Source of the DNA: Solidesulfovibrio sp.
Lineage (GTDB): Bacteria; Desulfobacterota; Desulfovibrionia; Desulfovibrionales; Desulfovibrionaceae
NCBI RefSeq assembly: GCF_038562415.1
Contig: NZ_JBCFBA010000003.1
Location: 26,707-90,706, forward strand
Reading direction: 5' to 3'
Length of the DNA: 64,000 nt
Position numbers and translations under genes: made by a program. This document shows, in pieces, positions 48,319 to 56,492 of the stretch. The notes under the pieces are model-generated. The model did no database searches. It saw only the letters and a program-made list of their open reading frames with translations, and was not told the origin of the DNA. Each line of letters begins with the position of its first letter. Within the stretch, counting starts at the first letter, position 1.

Positions 48319-48437
48319 CCAAGAGCGGCTGACCTCCCCGGGCTCGGTTCGGACGGGTTTCCGGAACCGCCGAGGCCGGGGAGCCCGCGCCGGTGCCCGC
48401 CGGTTTTCCCAAGGGGCTTCCTTCGTGGGCATGGTCC

Positions 48438-48475
48438 GACCCGTCGGGGTGCTCCCCGACGGGTCTGTTCTGTTG
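48438..48475 (+). terminator. Hairpin terminator after the methyltransferase gene
   Basis: Perfect 12-base arms GACCCGTCGGGG / CCCCGACGGGTC with loop TGCT, then TGTTCTGTTG. The T run is broken but the stem is strong. It marks the border between the GC-rich core and the lower-GC protease region. Confidence 0.7.
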
Positions 48476-48763
48476 CGCCGTGGTCACGGCCGGCGGCCTG
48501 TTGTTGGTATTACAGGCAACAGTGCATCGCTTGGGAACGTGCATGGCCACATGTGATACATCTGTTGAACTTGGGTTGAGTGTGAAAGAATGCTATTGCG
48601 GCGCTGGGATGTTTGAATATCAAGCGAATTGTTGCTGCAAGGCGTCTCTCGCTGTTTTTTTGCAGCGCATCATTGGACAAGATGAGTCTGTTGCATCGCG
48701 CTTGGCGTGTCAGTGACAAGCAAGATTCCGAATCGGATGACTACAGTCTTGAATAGTTGTCAA
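48476..48763. other. Lower-GC gene-free segment before the protease gene
   Basis: About 290 bases with clearly more A and T than the surrounding genes. A 107-codon open frame crosses it and the preceding hairpin but has no start signal and an odd Cys-rich composition, so I do not call it. No att-like repeat, tRNA or transposase remnant is visible. Confidence 0.5.
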
Positions 48764-48792
48764 TTGACATTGTGGGAATTGGCGTCTATTTG
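48764..48792 (+). promoter_or_regulatory. Sigma-70 promoter of the C10 protease gene
   Basis: Perfect TTGACA at 48764-48769, a 17-base spacer and TATTTG at 48787-48792. Transcription would start near 48799, about 57 bases before the ATG, which has AGGAG upstream. Confidence 0.6.
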
Positions 48793-48855
48793 GCATATTC
48801 CCATTTTGAAATTCGAGAGGTGTGTCTGAAACGTATTGGATGTAAAGGAGAGGGT

Positions 48856-50508
48856 ATGATTCAGCCGTGGCGCATGCGTGCGTTATTGATTGCCGGTATT
48901 TTGTATTGTCTCTTCATTTTCGTTCCGATTTCAGTGTTTTCAGCGACTGTATCTTTGGATAAAGCGAACCTGGCCGCAAACGGTTTTGCCATGTCTGGCG
49001 CGTCATTTATGGGGAAGGATGTCAGTGGCGACATCAAGAGTGTCGTTCCTGTGGTGAATGACGCTGGCCTTGTTCTTTACTACGTGGTGCATACAAGCCC
49101 AGTCGGCCTGATCATCCTGGCCGGTGACGACCAGGTCGAACCGATTATCGCCTATTCGGCCAGCGCGACGGATATCGATACGACAACGCAACATGCCATC
49201 GGCGCCTTGCTGCAAAACGATTTGTCCGGCCGCCTTGCCGGGATTCAAGCCGGGTTCGCGGCCGGAGACGGGAAGGCGGCGGGTGCGGCGTCCGCCACCG
49301 CCGCCTGGGCTCGGCTCGAGTGGCTCGGGGCTTCGCGGCAGGCGCCGGGCTGGTCGGTGCAACCGGCCATTTCGGACGTCCGGGTCGCCCCCCTGATCCA
49401 GTCGACCTGGAGCCAGGAAAACCTTTTCGATTATGCCCCCTATGACCCCGTCTCGAATCCGCATCTTTACAACCTGCTAACACCAAACAACTATCCCAGC
49501 GGCTGCGTTGCCACGGCCATGACCCAGGTCATGCGGTATTTTCAATATCCGACGGCGCCCGTCGGCAGTCAATCCGGTCTTTATTACTATCTCAACGGAG
49601 ACACGAATACGCCGATTCCCGCGGATTTCCTTGGAGGCGACGGTCAGGGCGGCGCCTATGGCTGGTCCGATGCCACGATGCCCCTTTCGCCGGAGGCCTC
49701 GATCACGGAAAGCCAGCGGCTGGCCATCGGAAGGTTGTTGTTCGATGCGGGGATTTCCGTGCATATGGATTACGCCTCGGACGGTTCGGGAACCAACGGC
49801 GAATTGATCGCGCAATCCCTGGTGCAGCATTTTTTTTACGGCAATGCGCATGTGTGCCAAACGGATTTGGCGACCACGGACTCCTCGCTGTCAACCGCGA
49901 TCCATACGGCGATAGATGCGAACCTCGATTCGGGATTGCCGGTAGTGCTGGGAATTCACAGGCTCGGGGGTGGACACGAAATCGTGTGCGATGGCTATGG
50001 AATCTATACTGTCGAGGACGAGCATGGCCATGTCCATTCCGCCCCGTATCATCATATGAACATGGGCTGGGCCGGCGAGGACGATTGGTGGTATAACCTG
50101 CCGACGATCGATACGCCGTACAGTTATAATTATACCGTGCTCAATCACATCATTTACAACATCTTCAAGACATCGCAGAATGAGGATTCGAATCAGATTC
50201 TCTCGGGGCGCGTCCTGCAACAGGACCAGCTCCCCGTGCCCGGGGCCGTCGTCAAGGCGGTAACCGGGAACAGTTCCTTCCAGACGACAAGCAATGAAAA
50301 GGGAATTTACGCATTTACGCAGATTCCCGCCAACGCCGCCTATACGGTCACCGCCGAGAAAGCCGGCTACGCCTTCGCATCCAAGAGCGTGAACATTGGC
50401 AAATCGTCTGATTTTTCACTGACGACCGGAAACAAGTGGGGTATCAACTTCGTTTCTTCCACGGAGCCCGGAGCGGGCGTCGCGCCGCGCATGTTGTTGC
50501 TGCAATGA
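48856..50508 (+). CDS. C10 family cysteine protease (streptopain-like), exported
   Basis: A 550-residue secreted enzyme. A signal peptide (about 1-30) is followed by a propeptide with IILAGDDQVEPIIAYS, typical of C10 prodomains, then the protease with Cys217 in YPSGCVATAMTQVMRYF, His374 in GGGHEIVCDGY and Asn402 in HHMNMGWAG. Residues 448-525 form a small carboxypeptidase-regulatory-like sandwich (GRVLQQDQLPVPGAVVKAV). C10 proteases are best known from Bacteroidetes and Streptococcus. Base composition and codon choice are less GC-rich than the neighbours, which supports transfer. AAAGGAGAGGG precedes the ATG. The target protein is unknown; no inhibitor gene is adjacent. Confidence 0.88.
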   Translation: MIQPWRMRALLIAGILYCLFIFVPISVFSATVSLDKANLAANGFAMSGASFMGKDVSGDIKSVVPVVNDAGLVLYYVVHTSPVGLIILAGDDQVEPIIAYSASATDIDTTTQHAIGALLQNDLSGRLAGIQAGFAAGDGKAAGAASATAAWARLEWLGASRQAPGWSVQPAISDVRVAPLIQSTWSQENLFDYAPYDPVSNPHLYNLLTPNNYPSGCVATAMTQVMRYFQYPTAPVGSQSGLYYYLNGDTNTPIPADFLGGDGQGGAYGWSDATMPLSPEASITESQRLAIGRLLFDAGISVHMDYASDGSGTNGELIAQSLVQHFFYGNAHVCQTDLATTDSSLSTAIHTAIDANLDSGLPVVLGIHRLGGGHEIVCDGYGIYTVEDEHGHVHSAPYHHMNMGWAGEDDWWYNLPTIDTPYSYNYTVLNHIIYNIFKTSQNEDSNQILSGRVLQQDQLPVPGAVVKAVTGNSSFQTTSNEKGIYAFTQIPANAAYTVTAEKAGYAFASKSVNIGKSSDFSLTTGNKWGINFVSSTEPGAGVAPRMLLLQ

Positions 50509-50516
50509 GCCGGGCG

Positions 50517-50587
50517 GCCCCGGCCGGCAACAAGCCCTCCGCATCGTTTCCCCGGCCGGCGATCCGTTCTCGGACGCCGGCCGGGGC
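50517..50587. terminator. Inverted repeat between the convergent protease and obgE genes
   Basis: Twelve-base arms GCCCCGGCCGGC (50517-50528) and GCCGGCCGGGGC (50576-50587), 47 bases apart, with a third related CCCCGGCCGGC inside. It begins a few bases after the protease stop and ends just before the obgE stop. Probably a two-way transcription barrier. Confidence 0.5.
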
Positions 50588-50590
50588 TGC

Positions 50591-51781
50591 CTACAGATCG
50601 TTTCCGGCATCGCCGGACGGCGGGGCCAGGCGCGGCGCGGCGACGGCCCACAGCGCCTCCAGCACGTCCTCCACGCCCTCCCCCGTCAGCGCCGACATGA
50701 ACAGCACCTCCTGCCCGGCGGCGGCCGCGGCGGCCTTTCGGGCGGCAAGGTCCTCGGGGGAGAGCAGGTCGATCTTGTTGACCACCCGCAGTTGCGGCCG
50801 CTCGGCCAGGGCCTCGTCGAAGCGGCGCAGCTCCTCGTCCACCACGTCGAAGGCCTCGAAGATGCCCTCCGGCGAGGCGTCCTCGGCCGAGACCACGTGC
50901 AGCAGCAGCCGCGTGCGTTCCACGTGGCGCAGGAAGCGGTGGCCCAGGCCGTGGCCGAGGTGCGCGCCTTCGATGAGCCCCGGGATGTCGGCCAGCACCA
51001 GCCGGTCGCCGTAGTCGTTTTCGATCACGCCCAGGTTGGGGGTGAGCGTGGTGAAGGGGTAGGCGGCGATTTTCGGCCGGGCCCGGGAAACGGCGGCGAT
51101 GAAGGTGGACTTGCCGGCATTGGGCAGGCCGATGATGCCCACGTCGGCCAGGACCTTGAGCACGAGCCGGATGCGCCGCTCCTCGCCGGGCTCGCCCGGC
51201 TGGGCGAAGCGCGGCGTGCGCATGGTGGCCGAGGCGAAATGCAGATTGCCCTTGCCGCCGCGCCCGCCCCGGCAGGCGACGAAGGTCTGGCCGGGCGCGG
51301 TCAGGTCGGCCAGGAGCCGGGCCTCGTCCTCGCCGTCGGCATCGTCGGGGTGTATGTCCTCCTCGGCCGCGTCCTCGGGCGCCTCCCGCACGAAGCCGTG
51401 CTCGTCCACGACCAGGCCTTCGATGGTGCCGTCGTCCTCGTCGTCATCCGGGCTCGCCTCGGGTTCGGGTCCGCCCAGGGGCGGCAACTCGTAGAGTTCG
51501 GTGCCGACGGGCACGCGGATGACCAGGTCCTCGGCGGCCCGGCCGTTTTTCTGGCGGCCCATGCCGCCTTCGCCGTTTCTGGCCTCGTAGATGCGCCGCA
51601 GGCGCAGGTCGTAGAGGGTCAGCAGGTCCGGGTCGGCCGCGAACACGATGTCGCCGCCCGCGCCGCCGTCGCCGCCGTCCGGGCCGCCCCGGGGAATGAA
51701 CTTCTCGCGGCGAAACGACACCGCGCCGCGTCCGCCCTTGCCCGAGCGGACGATGATCCAGGCCTCGTCGACAAAACGCAT
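50591..51781 (-). CDS. obgE: ObgE GTPase with an acidic insertion
   Basis: A 396-residue ribosome-assembly and stress GTPase. The Obg domain (from FVDEAWIIVRSGKGGRGAVSFRREKF) and the G domain with P-loop GLPNAGKST, DIPGLIEGA and NKIDL are complete. Between VPVGT and GQTFVA lies an extra segment of about 50 residues, rich in Asp, Glu and Pro, where the E. coli protein has 17 residues. This falls in a loop of the Obg domain and is unusual. GGAGG is four bases before the ATG. The usual rplU-rpmA genes are not next to it. The short acidic tail found in other ObgE proteins is missing. Confidence 0.93.
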   Translation of the reverse strand: MRFVDEAWIIVRSGKGGRGAVSFRREKFIPRGGPDGGDGGAGGDIVFAADPDLLTLYDLRLRRIYEARNGEGGMGRQKNGRAAEDLVIRVPVGTELYELPPLGGPEPEASPDDDEDDGTIEGLVVDEHGFVREAPEDAAEEDIHPDDADGEDEARLLADLTAPGQTFVACRGGRGGKGNLHFASATMRTPRFAQPGEPGEERRIRLVLKVLADVGIIGLPNAGKSTFIAAVSRARPKIAAYPFTTLTPNLGVIENDYGDRLVLADIPGLIEGAHLGHGLGHRFLRHVERTRLLLHVVSAEDASPEGIFEAFDVVDEELRRFDEALAERPQLRVVNKIDLLSPEDLAARKAAAAAAGQEVLFMSALTGEGVEDVLEALWAVAAPRLAPPSGDAGNDL

Positions 51782-51851
51782 ATCGCCTCCGACGTCCCCG
51801 GGTCGCAAGCCGGGGGCGCAATCCTCTTGGTTGTGTGCACGAATGCCGAGC

Positions 51852-52505
51852 TTACGGGCGCAGCCGGGCCAGCCGGTCCTCGCGGCCGACCAGCACGAGC
51901 TTGTCGCCCGCGCCCAGGGTTTCGTCGGCCTTGGGGATGAACGAATAATGGTCCGCGCCCAGGCGCTTCTGGGCGATGACCTGCACCTGATGCTTGTTGG
52001 TCAGGTCGAGCTGGCGCAGGGTCCTGCCGGCCCAGTCGTCGATGCCGATCTCTTTGATGGCCACGTCCTTGTCCATGGGCAGGTACTCGATAAGCCCGGG
52101 GCTGGCCAGCTGGTGGGCCATGTTCTTGGCGGCGAAGCGCTCGGGGATGAACACCGTGTCCACGCCGATCTTGAGCAGCAGCTTCTCGTGGTCCGTGGAC
52201 ACGGCCTTGACCCAGACCTGCGGCACGCCGAGTTCCTTCAAATACAGCGAAATGAGGATGCTCGCCTCCATGGAATGGCCCACGGACACGACCACGTGGG
52301 ACATTTCCTCCACATGGATCTGCTCCAGGGCCCGCTTGTCCTTGGCGTCGAGCTGGTAGACCTGGGTGAAAACGTTTTTCGCGTTACTGACCTTTTCCGG
52401 GTCGCCGTCCACGCCGACGACCGTGCGGCCCAGTTCCGCCAGGCAGCGGCCCATGTGGAAGCCGAACTTGCCGAGCCCGATGATGCAGACCTGATCCCCG
52501 GCCAT
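51852..52505 (-). CDS. trkA: TrkA/KtrA family K+ uptake regulatory subunit
   Basis: A 217-residue cytoplasmic protein with one RCK unit: a TrkA-N nucleotide domain (CIIGLGKFGFHMGRCL, then VVGVDGDPEKV) and a TrkA-C domain (about 135-217). The single-unit length fits KtrA better than the double-length TrkA of enteric bacteria. It forms a ring that gates the TrkH/KtrB channel in response to nucleotides. It follows trkH after 28 bases on the same strand, as expected for a two-gene operon. Length and motifs are complete. Confidence 0.9.
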   Translation of the reverse strand: MAGDQVCIIGLGKFGFHMGRCLAELGRTVVGVDGDPEKVSNAKNVFTQVYQLDAKDKRALEQIHVEEMSHVVVSVGHSMEASILISLYLKELGVPQVWVKAVSTDHEKLLLKIGVDTVFIPERFAAKNMAHQLASPGLIEYLPMDKDVAIKEIGIDDWAGRTLRQLDLTNKHQVQVIAQKRLGADHYSFIPKADETLGAGDKLVLVGREDRLARLRP

Positions 52506-52533
52506 GTTTCCTCCGTAGCGGCGGGCCAGCGCC

Positions 52534-53904
52534 CTAGCCGATCATCATGCCCTGTTCGGGCCAGCGGTAGCGCAGGGGTTCCTGGAAGCCGTGCAGGACC
52601 GACAGGAACAGGATCGGCCCCAGACGGCCCACGAACATGAGCAGGGTGATGACGAGCTTGCCCGCCGGCGACAGTTGGGGCGTGATGCCCGTGGACAGCC
52701 CCACCGTGCCGAAGGCCGAAACGGCTTCGAAGACGATTTCCAGGAACCGGCCGCCGGCTTCCACGTGGGGGGCGACCGCGCCCTCGGTGAAGCACAAAAC
52801 GAGCACCGAGGCCAGGACCAGGCCGGCGGCGAAAACCGTCAGGGTCACGGAGCGGTCGATGGAGTCCTCGTCCACGGCGAAGCGGCCGATCACGGCCTGG
52901 CGCCGGCCGAACATCCTGGATTTGCCGAAGGCCGCAAGCACCCGGAAGGTGGTGGTCTTGATGCCGCCGGCGCAGGAGCCGGGCGAGCCGCCGATGAACA
53001 TCAAAAGGATCATGATGACCAGCGAGGCGTCGGCCATGCGGCCGATGTTCAGGGTGTTGAACCCGGCCGTGCGGCAGGTCACGGATTGGAACAGCACGGC
53101 CAGGACCCGGTCCGAGGCATCGAGGTCGGGATAGCGCCCGCCCAGGAACTCGCCGAAAAAGATCATGACCGCGCCGGCGAGGATCAGGGAGATCGAGACC
53201 GTAACCACGGTCCTGGCGTGCCAGGACAGGCGGAAAAGCCGGGCGTCCGGCTGGGCGAGCCGACGCAGCCTTGAGCGGGCCGCCCGGTAGCCCTCGATGA
53301 GCACGCCAAAGCCCAGGCCGCCGCTGACGATGAGCCACATGACCACGAGGTTGACCCCGGGGTTGCCGACATAGCCCATGAGGTTGTCCGGTAAAAGGCC
53401 GAAGCCGGCGTTGCAAAAGGCCGAGACGGAATGGAACACGGCCGAGAAGGGCCCGAAGCCCACGGGGTCGAGCAGGCACAGGGCCAGGGCGCCCACGGCC
53501 TCGATGAAAGCCGTGACCACGACCATGCGCACCAGAAACCGGCCCAGGTGGAAGCTGGCGTCGTGCAGCAGGCTTTGGCCCACGGCGATATGGTCGGCCA
53601 GGGACACCCGGCGGCGCCACAGGTAAAAGATCAGCGTGGAAACGGTCATGATGCCCAGGCCGCCGAGCTGGATCAGGGCCAGGATGACGATCTGGCCGAA
53701 ACGGCTGAAGGTCGCGCCCGTGTCCACCACGGCCAGGCCCGTGACGCAGGCCGCCGAGGTGGCGGTGAAAAGCGCGTCCAGGAAGGACACGGGCGTCGCG
53801 GCGCAACTGACGGGCTGGCACAGCAGGCCCGCGCCAAGCAGGATGGCCCCGGCGAACAGGTGGATGGGCAGGGCCAGGGGCGCGAACAGTTTCTTGTGCC
53901 ACAT
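52534..53904 (-). CDS. trkH: TrkH/KtrB family K+ transporter
   Basis: A 456-residue membrane channel with four M1-P-M2 units. The four filter segments can be read: ACVTGLAVVD, AFCNAGFGLL, CRTAGFNTLN and AFGTVGLSTG, each with the central Gly. Length fits KtrB. It pairs with the TrkA/KtrA protein encoded next. ATG 53904 leads directly into the first helix; the ribosome site is poor and an earlier GTG is possible. A hairpin with a T run lies about 50 bases upstream on the same strand. Coupling ion may be Na+ or H+, not readable here. Confidence 0.9.
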   Translation of the reverse strand: MWHKKLFAPLALPIHLFAGAILLGAGLLCQPVSCAATPVSFLDALFTATSAACVTGLAVVDTGATFSRFGQIVILALIQLGGLGIMTVSTLIFYLWRRRVSLADHIAVGQSLLHDASFHLGRFLVRMVVVTAFIEAVGALALCLLDPVGFGPFSAVFHSVSAFCNAGFGLLPDNLMGYVGNPGVNLVVMWLIVSGGLGFGVLIEGYRAARSRLRRLAQPDARLFRLSWHARTVVTVSISLILAGAVMIFFGEFLGGRYPDLDASDRVLAVLFQSVTCRTAGFNTLNIGRMADASLVIMILLMFIGGSPGSCAGGIKTTTFRVLAAFGKSRMFGRRQAVIGRFAVDEDSIDRSVTLTVFAAGLVLASVLVLCFTEGAVAPHVEAGGRFLEIVFEAVSAFGTVGLSTGITPQLSPAGKLVITLLMFVGRLGPILFLSVLHGFQEPLRYRWPEQGMMIG

Positions 53905-53951
53905 GCAATGGTCGTAGCAAAACCGGCGGTTATTCTCCACGCGTCCTTGGC

Positions 53952-53981
53952 GAAAAAAATGGGGGGCTCTGTGGGAGCCCC
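53952..53981 (-). terminator. Rho-independent terminator between hydF and trkH
   Basis: Arms GGGGGCTC and GAGCCCCC with a five-base loop. On the minus strand the hairpin is followed by CATTTTTTT. It either ends the hydrogenase maturation transcript, 290 bases after hydF, or is part of the trkH leader. Confidence 0.75.
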
Positions 53982-54272
53982 CGCGCGGGAGATGAAGGAG
54001 AAGGCAGAACAATAGGGAGGTATTGCCTGCTTGGGGAAATAAATTTCCAAAAATCGTGCCAGTGCTCGGGAATCCGGACGGGTTGCCTGTGTGTAATGTT
54101 TTCAGTCTGGTACAGCAAGACGATATCGCATGGTGCATGTAAATGGGGGGCGAAGCCTCCAAGTTTTACGGTAAAACAGGATTTATTGCGGAAAATTCGG
54201 ACAAAGGTGGGCCGCACCGAGACCCTTGCCCGATGCCGGCGCCGGCTCGCCCAGCGGGAAAACCGCGGCCGC
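53982..54272. other. Gap between hydF and the trkH terminator
   Basis: About 290 bases without a gene. A palindrome GGAAAT-AA-ATTTCC lies near 54033-54046. The rest is moderately AT-rich. It could hold the trkH promoter, but then the terminator at 53952-53981 would fall inside the leader. I could not match a known riboswitch. Confidence 0.45.
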
Positions 54273-55487
54273 CTAGCGCAGCACCGGCCGCAACACCCGT
54301 TCCAGCACGCCTTGCACCTTGGAAATGGCCACGCCGTAGTTGGTGACCGGCACGCCGCGTCGCACGCACTCCCGGATGCGGCGTACCATTTCCATGCGCC
54401 CGAGCATGCACGAGCCGCAGTGCACCACCAGGGCGAAGCGCTCCAGGTCGTCGGGGAAGTCGTGGCCGGCGTGGACCTCGAAACGCAGGTCCTTGCCCGT
54501 GTACTGGGAAATCCAGCGGGGAAGCTTCACCCGGCCGATGTCGTCGGCCTGGACGTGGTGGGAGCAGGCCTCGGACATGAGCACGGTGTCGCCGTCCTTG
54601 AGGCCGTCGATGGCCGCCGCGCCGGCGACGAGAATGGGCAGGTCGCCCTTGAAGCGGGCGAAAAGCGTGGAAAAGGTGGTGAGCGGCACGTCGTCCGGCA
54701 CGTCGCCGGAGACCTTGAGGATGACCTGGGAGTCGGTGACCACCAGGGCCGGCGGGCGGCGCAGGTTGGCCAGGGCGTCTTCCAGCTCGCGTTCCTTGAC
54801 CACCACGGCCGTGGCGTCGCCGTCGAGGATCTCCCGCAGGACCTGGACCTGCGGCACGATGAGCCGGCCCTTGGGCGCGGCCAGGTCGATGGGCACCACG
54901 CACACCACGGTGTCGCCCTCGCCGAACAGGTCGCCGGCGAGCATGGGTTCGCGCACGGCCTCGGCCGGGGCCAGGGCAATGAGCGCCTCCTTGACGGCGG
55001 TGGCGCCCTGGCCCGTGGCGGCGCTGGCCCGCGCGAAGCGGATGTTTTCCGCCCGGCACCAGTCGAGGTCGGCCTCGGGCGGGGCGGCCAGGTCGGACTT
55101 GTTGAAGACCACCAGGAAGGGGATGCCCAGGCGGCGGATGTCGGCGATGATGCCGCGCTCGGCGTCGGTCAGGCCCGAATCGTCGGCCACCACCACGGCG
55201 ATGTCCGTGCGCCACAGCACCTTGCGCGTGGCGGCCATGCGCAGCTTGCCGAGCTGCCCGGTGTCGTCGAGGCCGGCCGTGTCGTAGAAGGTGACCGGGC
55301 CAAGGGGGAGCAGTTCGTAGGGCTTGGCCACGGGGTCGGTGGTGGTGCCGGCGAAATCCGACACGATGGCCACGTCCTGGCCGGCGATGGCGTTGAGAAG
55401 CGACGACTTGCCGGCGTTGGTGCGCCCGACCAGCGTGATGACGAGCCTGACCCCGCGCGGGGCCTTGCCGGCTTCGGATTCAGCCAT
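54273..55487 (-). CDS. hydF: HydF, [FeFe]-hydrogenase maturation GTPase/scaffold
   Basis: A 404-residue protein that holds the 2Fe subcluster before it is put into the hydrogenase. The G domain has P-loop GRTNAGKSS (from residue 21), DTAGLDDTG and NKSD. The C-terminal cluster site has Cys308 and His310 in CSHH and Cys357 with Cys360 in HCGSC, the HydF-specific pattern. AAGGAG is five bases before the ATG. Its start overlaps the hydE stop by eight bases, so the two are coupled. It is the last gene of the maturation run. Confidence 0.95.
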   Translation of the reverse strand: MAESEAGKAPRGVRLVITLVGRTNAGKSSLLNAIAGQDVAIVSDFAGTTTDPVAKPYELLPLGPVTFYDTAGLDDTGQLGKLRMAATRKVLWRTDIAVVVADDSGLTDAERGIIADIRRLGIPFLVVFNKSDLAAPPEADLDWCRAENIRFARASAATGQGATAVKEALIALAPAEAVREPMLAGDLFGEGDTVVCVVPIDLAAPKGRLIVPQVQVLREILDGDATAVVVKERELEDALANLRRPPALVVTDSQVILKVSGDVPDDVPLTTFSTLFARFKGDLPILVAGAAAIDGLKDGDTVLMSEACSHHVQADDIGRVKLPRWISQYTGKDLRFEVHAGHDFPDDLERFALVVHCGSCMLGRMEMVRRIRECVRRGVPVTNYGVAISKVQGVLERVLRPVLR

Positions 55488-56475
55488 GGTGTCTCCTTTT
55501 GGAGCCGCCGATGGCCGTGGAGGGGGTACGCCCCACGCGGCGGATGGCGGCACGCGCCGCTTCCAGCCGCGAGGCGGCATCGGCGCGAAAAGCGTTCTTA
55601 CCCGGATAGATGGCGTAATCGGCCCCGACGGTTTCCGGGGTCAGCGACGGCATGATGACGTTGGCCCCCACGGTGAGCCCCTGTTCCCGGGCGCCGTCGC
55701 GCAGGGCGTTGAGGGCCGAGGTCGAGGGGATGTTGGCCAGGGGGTTTAATAGCCGCAGGATGGCCATGGCCCGGAAGGCGGTCAGCACCGAGCCGGCCGG
55801 TTTTGCCCCGTAGGGGGTGTCCGGGCTCGGCACGAAGGGGCCCACGGCGATCATGTCCAGGTCCAGTTCGGACAGGCGCAGGAGGTCGTCGGCCAGGATG
55901 TCCGGGGTCATGCCGGGCAGGTCGGTGATGATGCCCGAGCCGACCTCGTAGCCGGCCCGGCGCAGCCACTCCACCCGGGCCAGGCGGTCGGCGAGCGTGA
56001 GCCCCGGCCGGGAAGCGGCGTAGAGCGCCTCGTCGAAGGTCTCGATCTTGAGCAGATAGCGGTCCGCGCCGACATCCCGCCAATACAGGAAATCCTCTTT
56101 TGTCCGGTCGCCGAGGGACAGCGTGACGGCCACGTCGGCCGTCGCCTTGGCCCCGGTGACGACCCGGCCGATGTCCTCTTTGGAATAGGTGTAGTCGTCG
56201 CCGGATTGGACCACCACCGTGCCCAGGGACAGTTCCCGGGCCAGGGCGGCGCAGGCGACGATCTCCTCCACGGTCAGGCGGTAGCGGTGGATCTGGCGGT
56301 TGGCGCGGCGCAGGCCGCAGTAGCGGCAGTTGTTGTCGCAGTGGTTGGAAAATTCCACCACGCCGCGCAGGAAGACCTCGTCGCCGAAGTTCTCCCGGGT
56401 CAGCGCCTGGGCGGCGGAAAAAAGGCCGGCATCGTCGGCCCCGGCTAGCAGTTGCGTGATTTCGGAAGGGCGCAT
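55480..56475 (-). CDS. hydE: HydE, [FeFe]-hydrogenase maturation radical SAM enzyme
   Basis: A 331-residue radical SAM enzyme that acts on the Fe(CO)2CN-Cys precursor made by HydG. The cluster motif is C46-DNN-C50-RY-C53. It has the HydE features NRQIHRYRLTVEEI, VVQSGDDYTY and NIPSTSALNAL. The second optional cluster Cys group at the C-terminus is not obvious. CCGGAG precedes the ATG. It follows the unknown gene at 56493 by 17 bases and overlaps hydF by eight. HydG, which would normally accompany HydE and HydF, is not in the window. Confidence 0.94.
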   Translation of the reverse strand: MRPSEITQLLAGADDAGLFSAAQALTRENFGDEVFLRGVVEFSNHCDNNCRYCGLRRANRQIHRYRLTVEEIVACAALARELSLGTVVVQSGDDYTYSKEDIGRVVTGAKATADVAVTLSLGDRTKEDFLYWRDVGADRYLLKIETFDEALYAASRPGLTLADRLARVEWLRRAGYEVGSGIITDLPGMTPDILADDLLRLSELDLDMIAVGPFVPSPDTPYGAKPAGSVLTAFRAMAILRLLNPLANIPSTSALNALRDGAREQGLTVGANVIMPSLTPETVGADYAIYPGKNAFRADAASRLEAARAAIRRVGRTPSTAIGGSKRRHHG

Positions 56476-56492
56476 GATCGCTCCGGAAGGGC

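Noticed and set aside
48393..48716. A 107-codon plus-strand frame between rlmI and the protease
   Set aside because: It runs through the terminator hairpin, has no ribosome site and has a Cys-rich composition without pattern.
53982..54272. Possible c-di-AMP (ydaO) or other riboswitch before the K+ transporter
   Set aside because: I could not find the conserved core of a known riboswitch by eye. Only the terminator hairpin is clear. A covariance search would decide.
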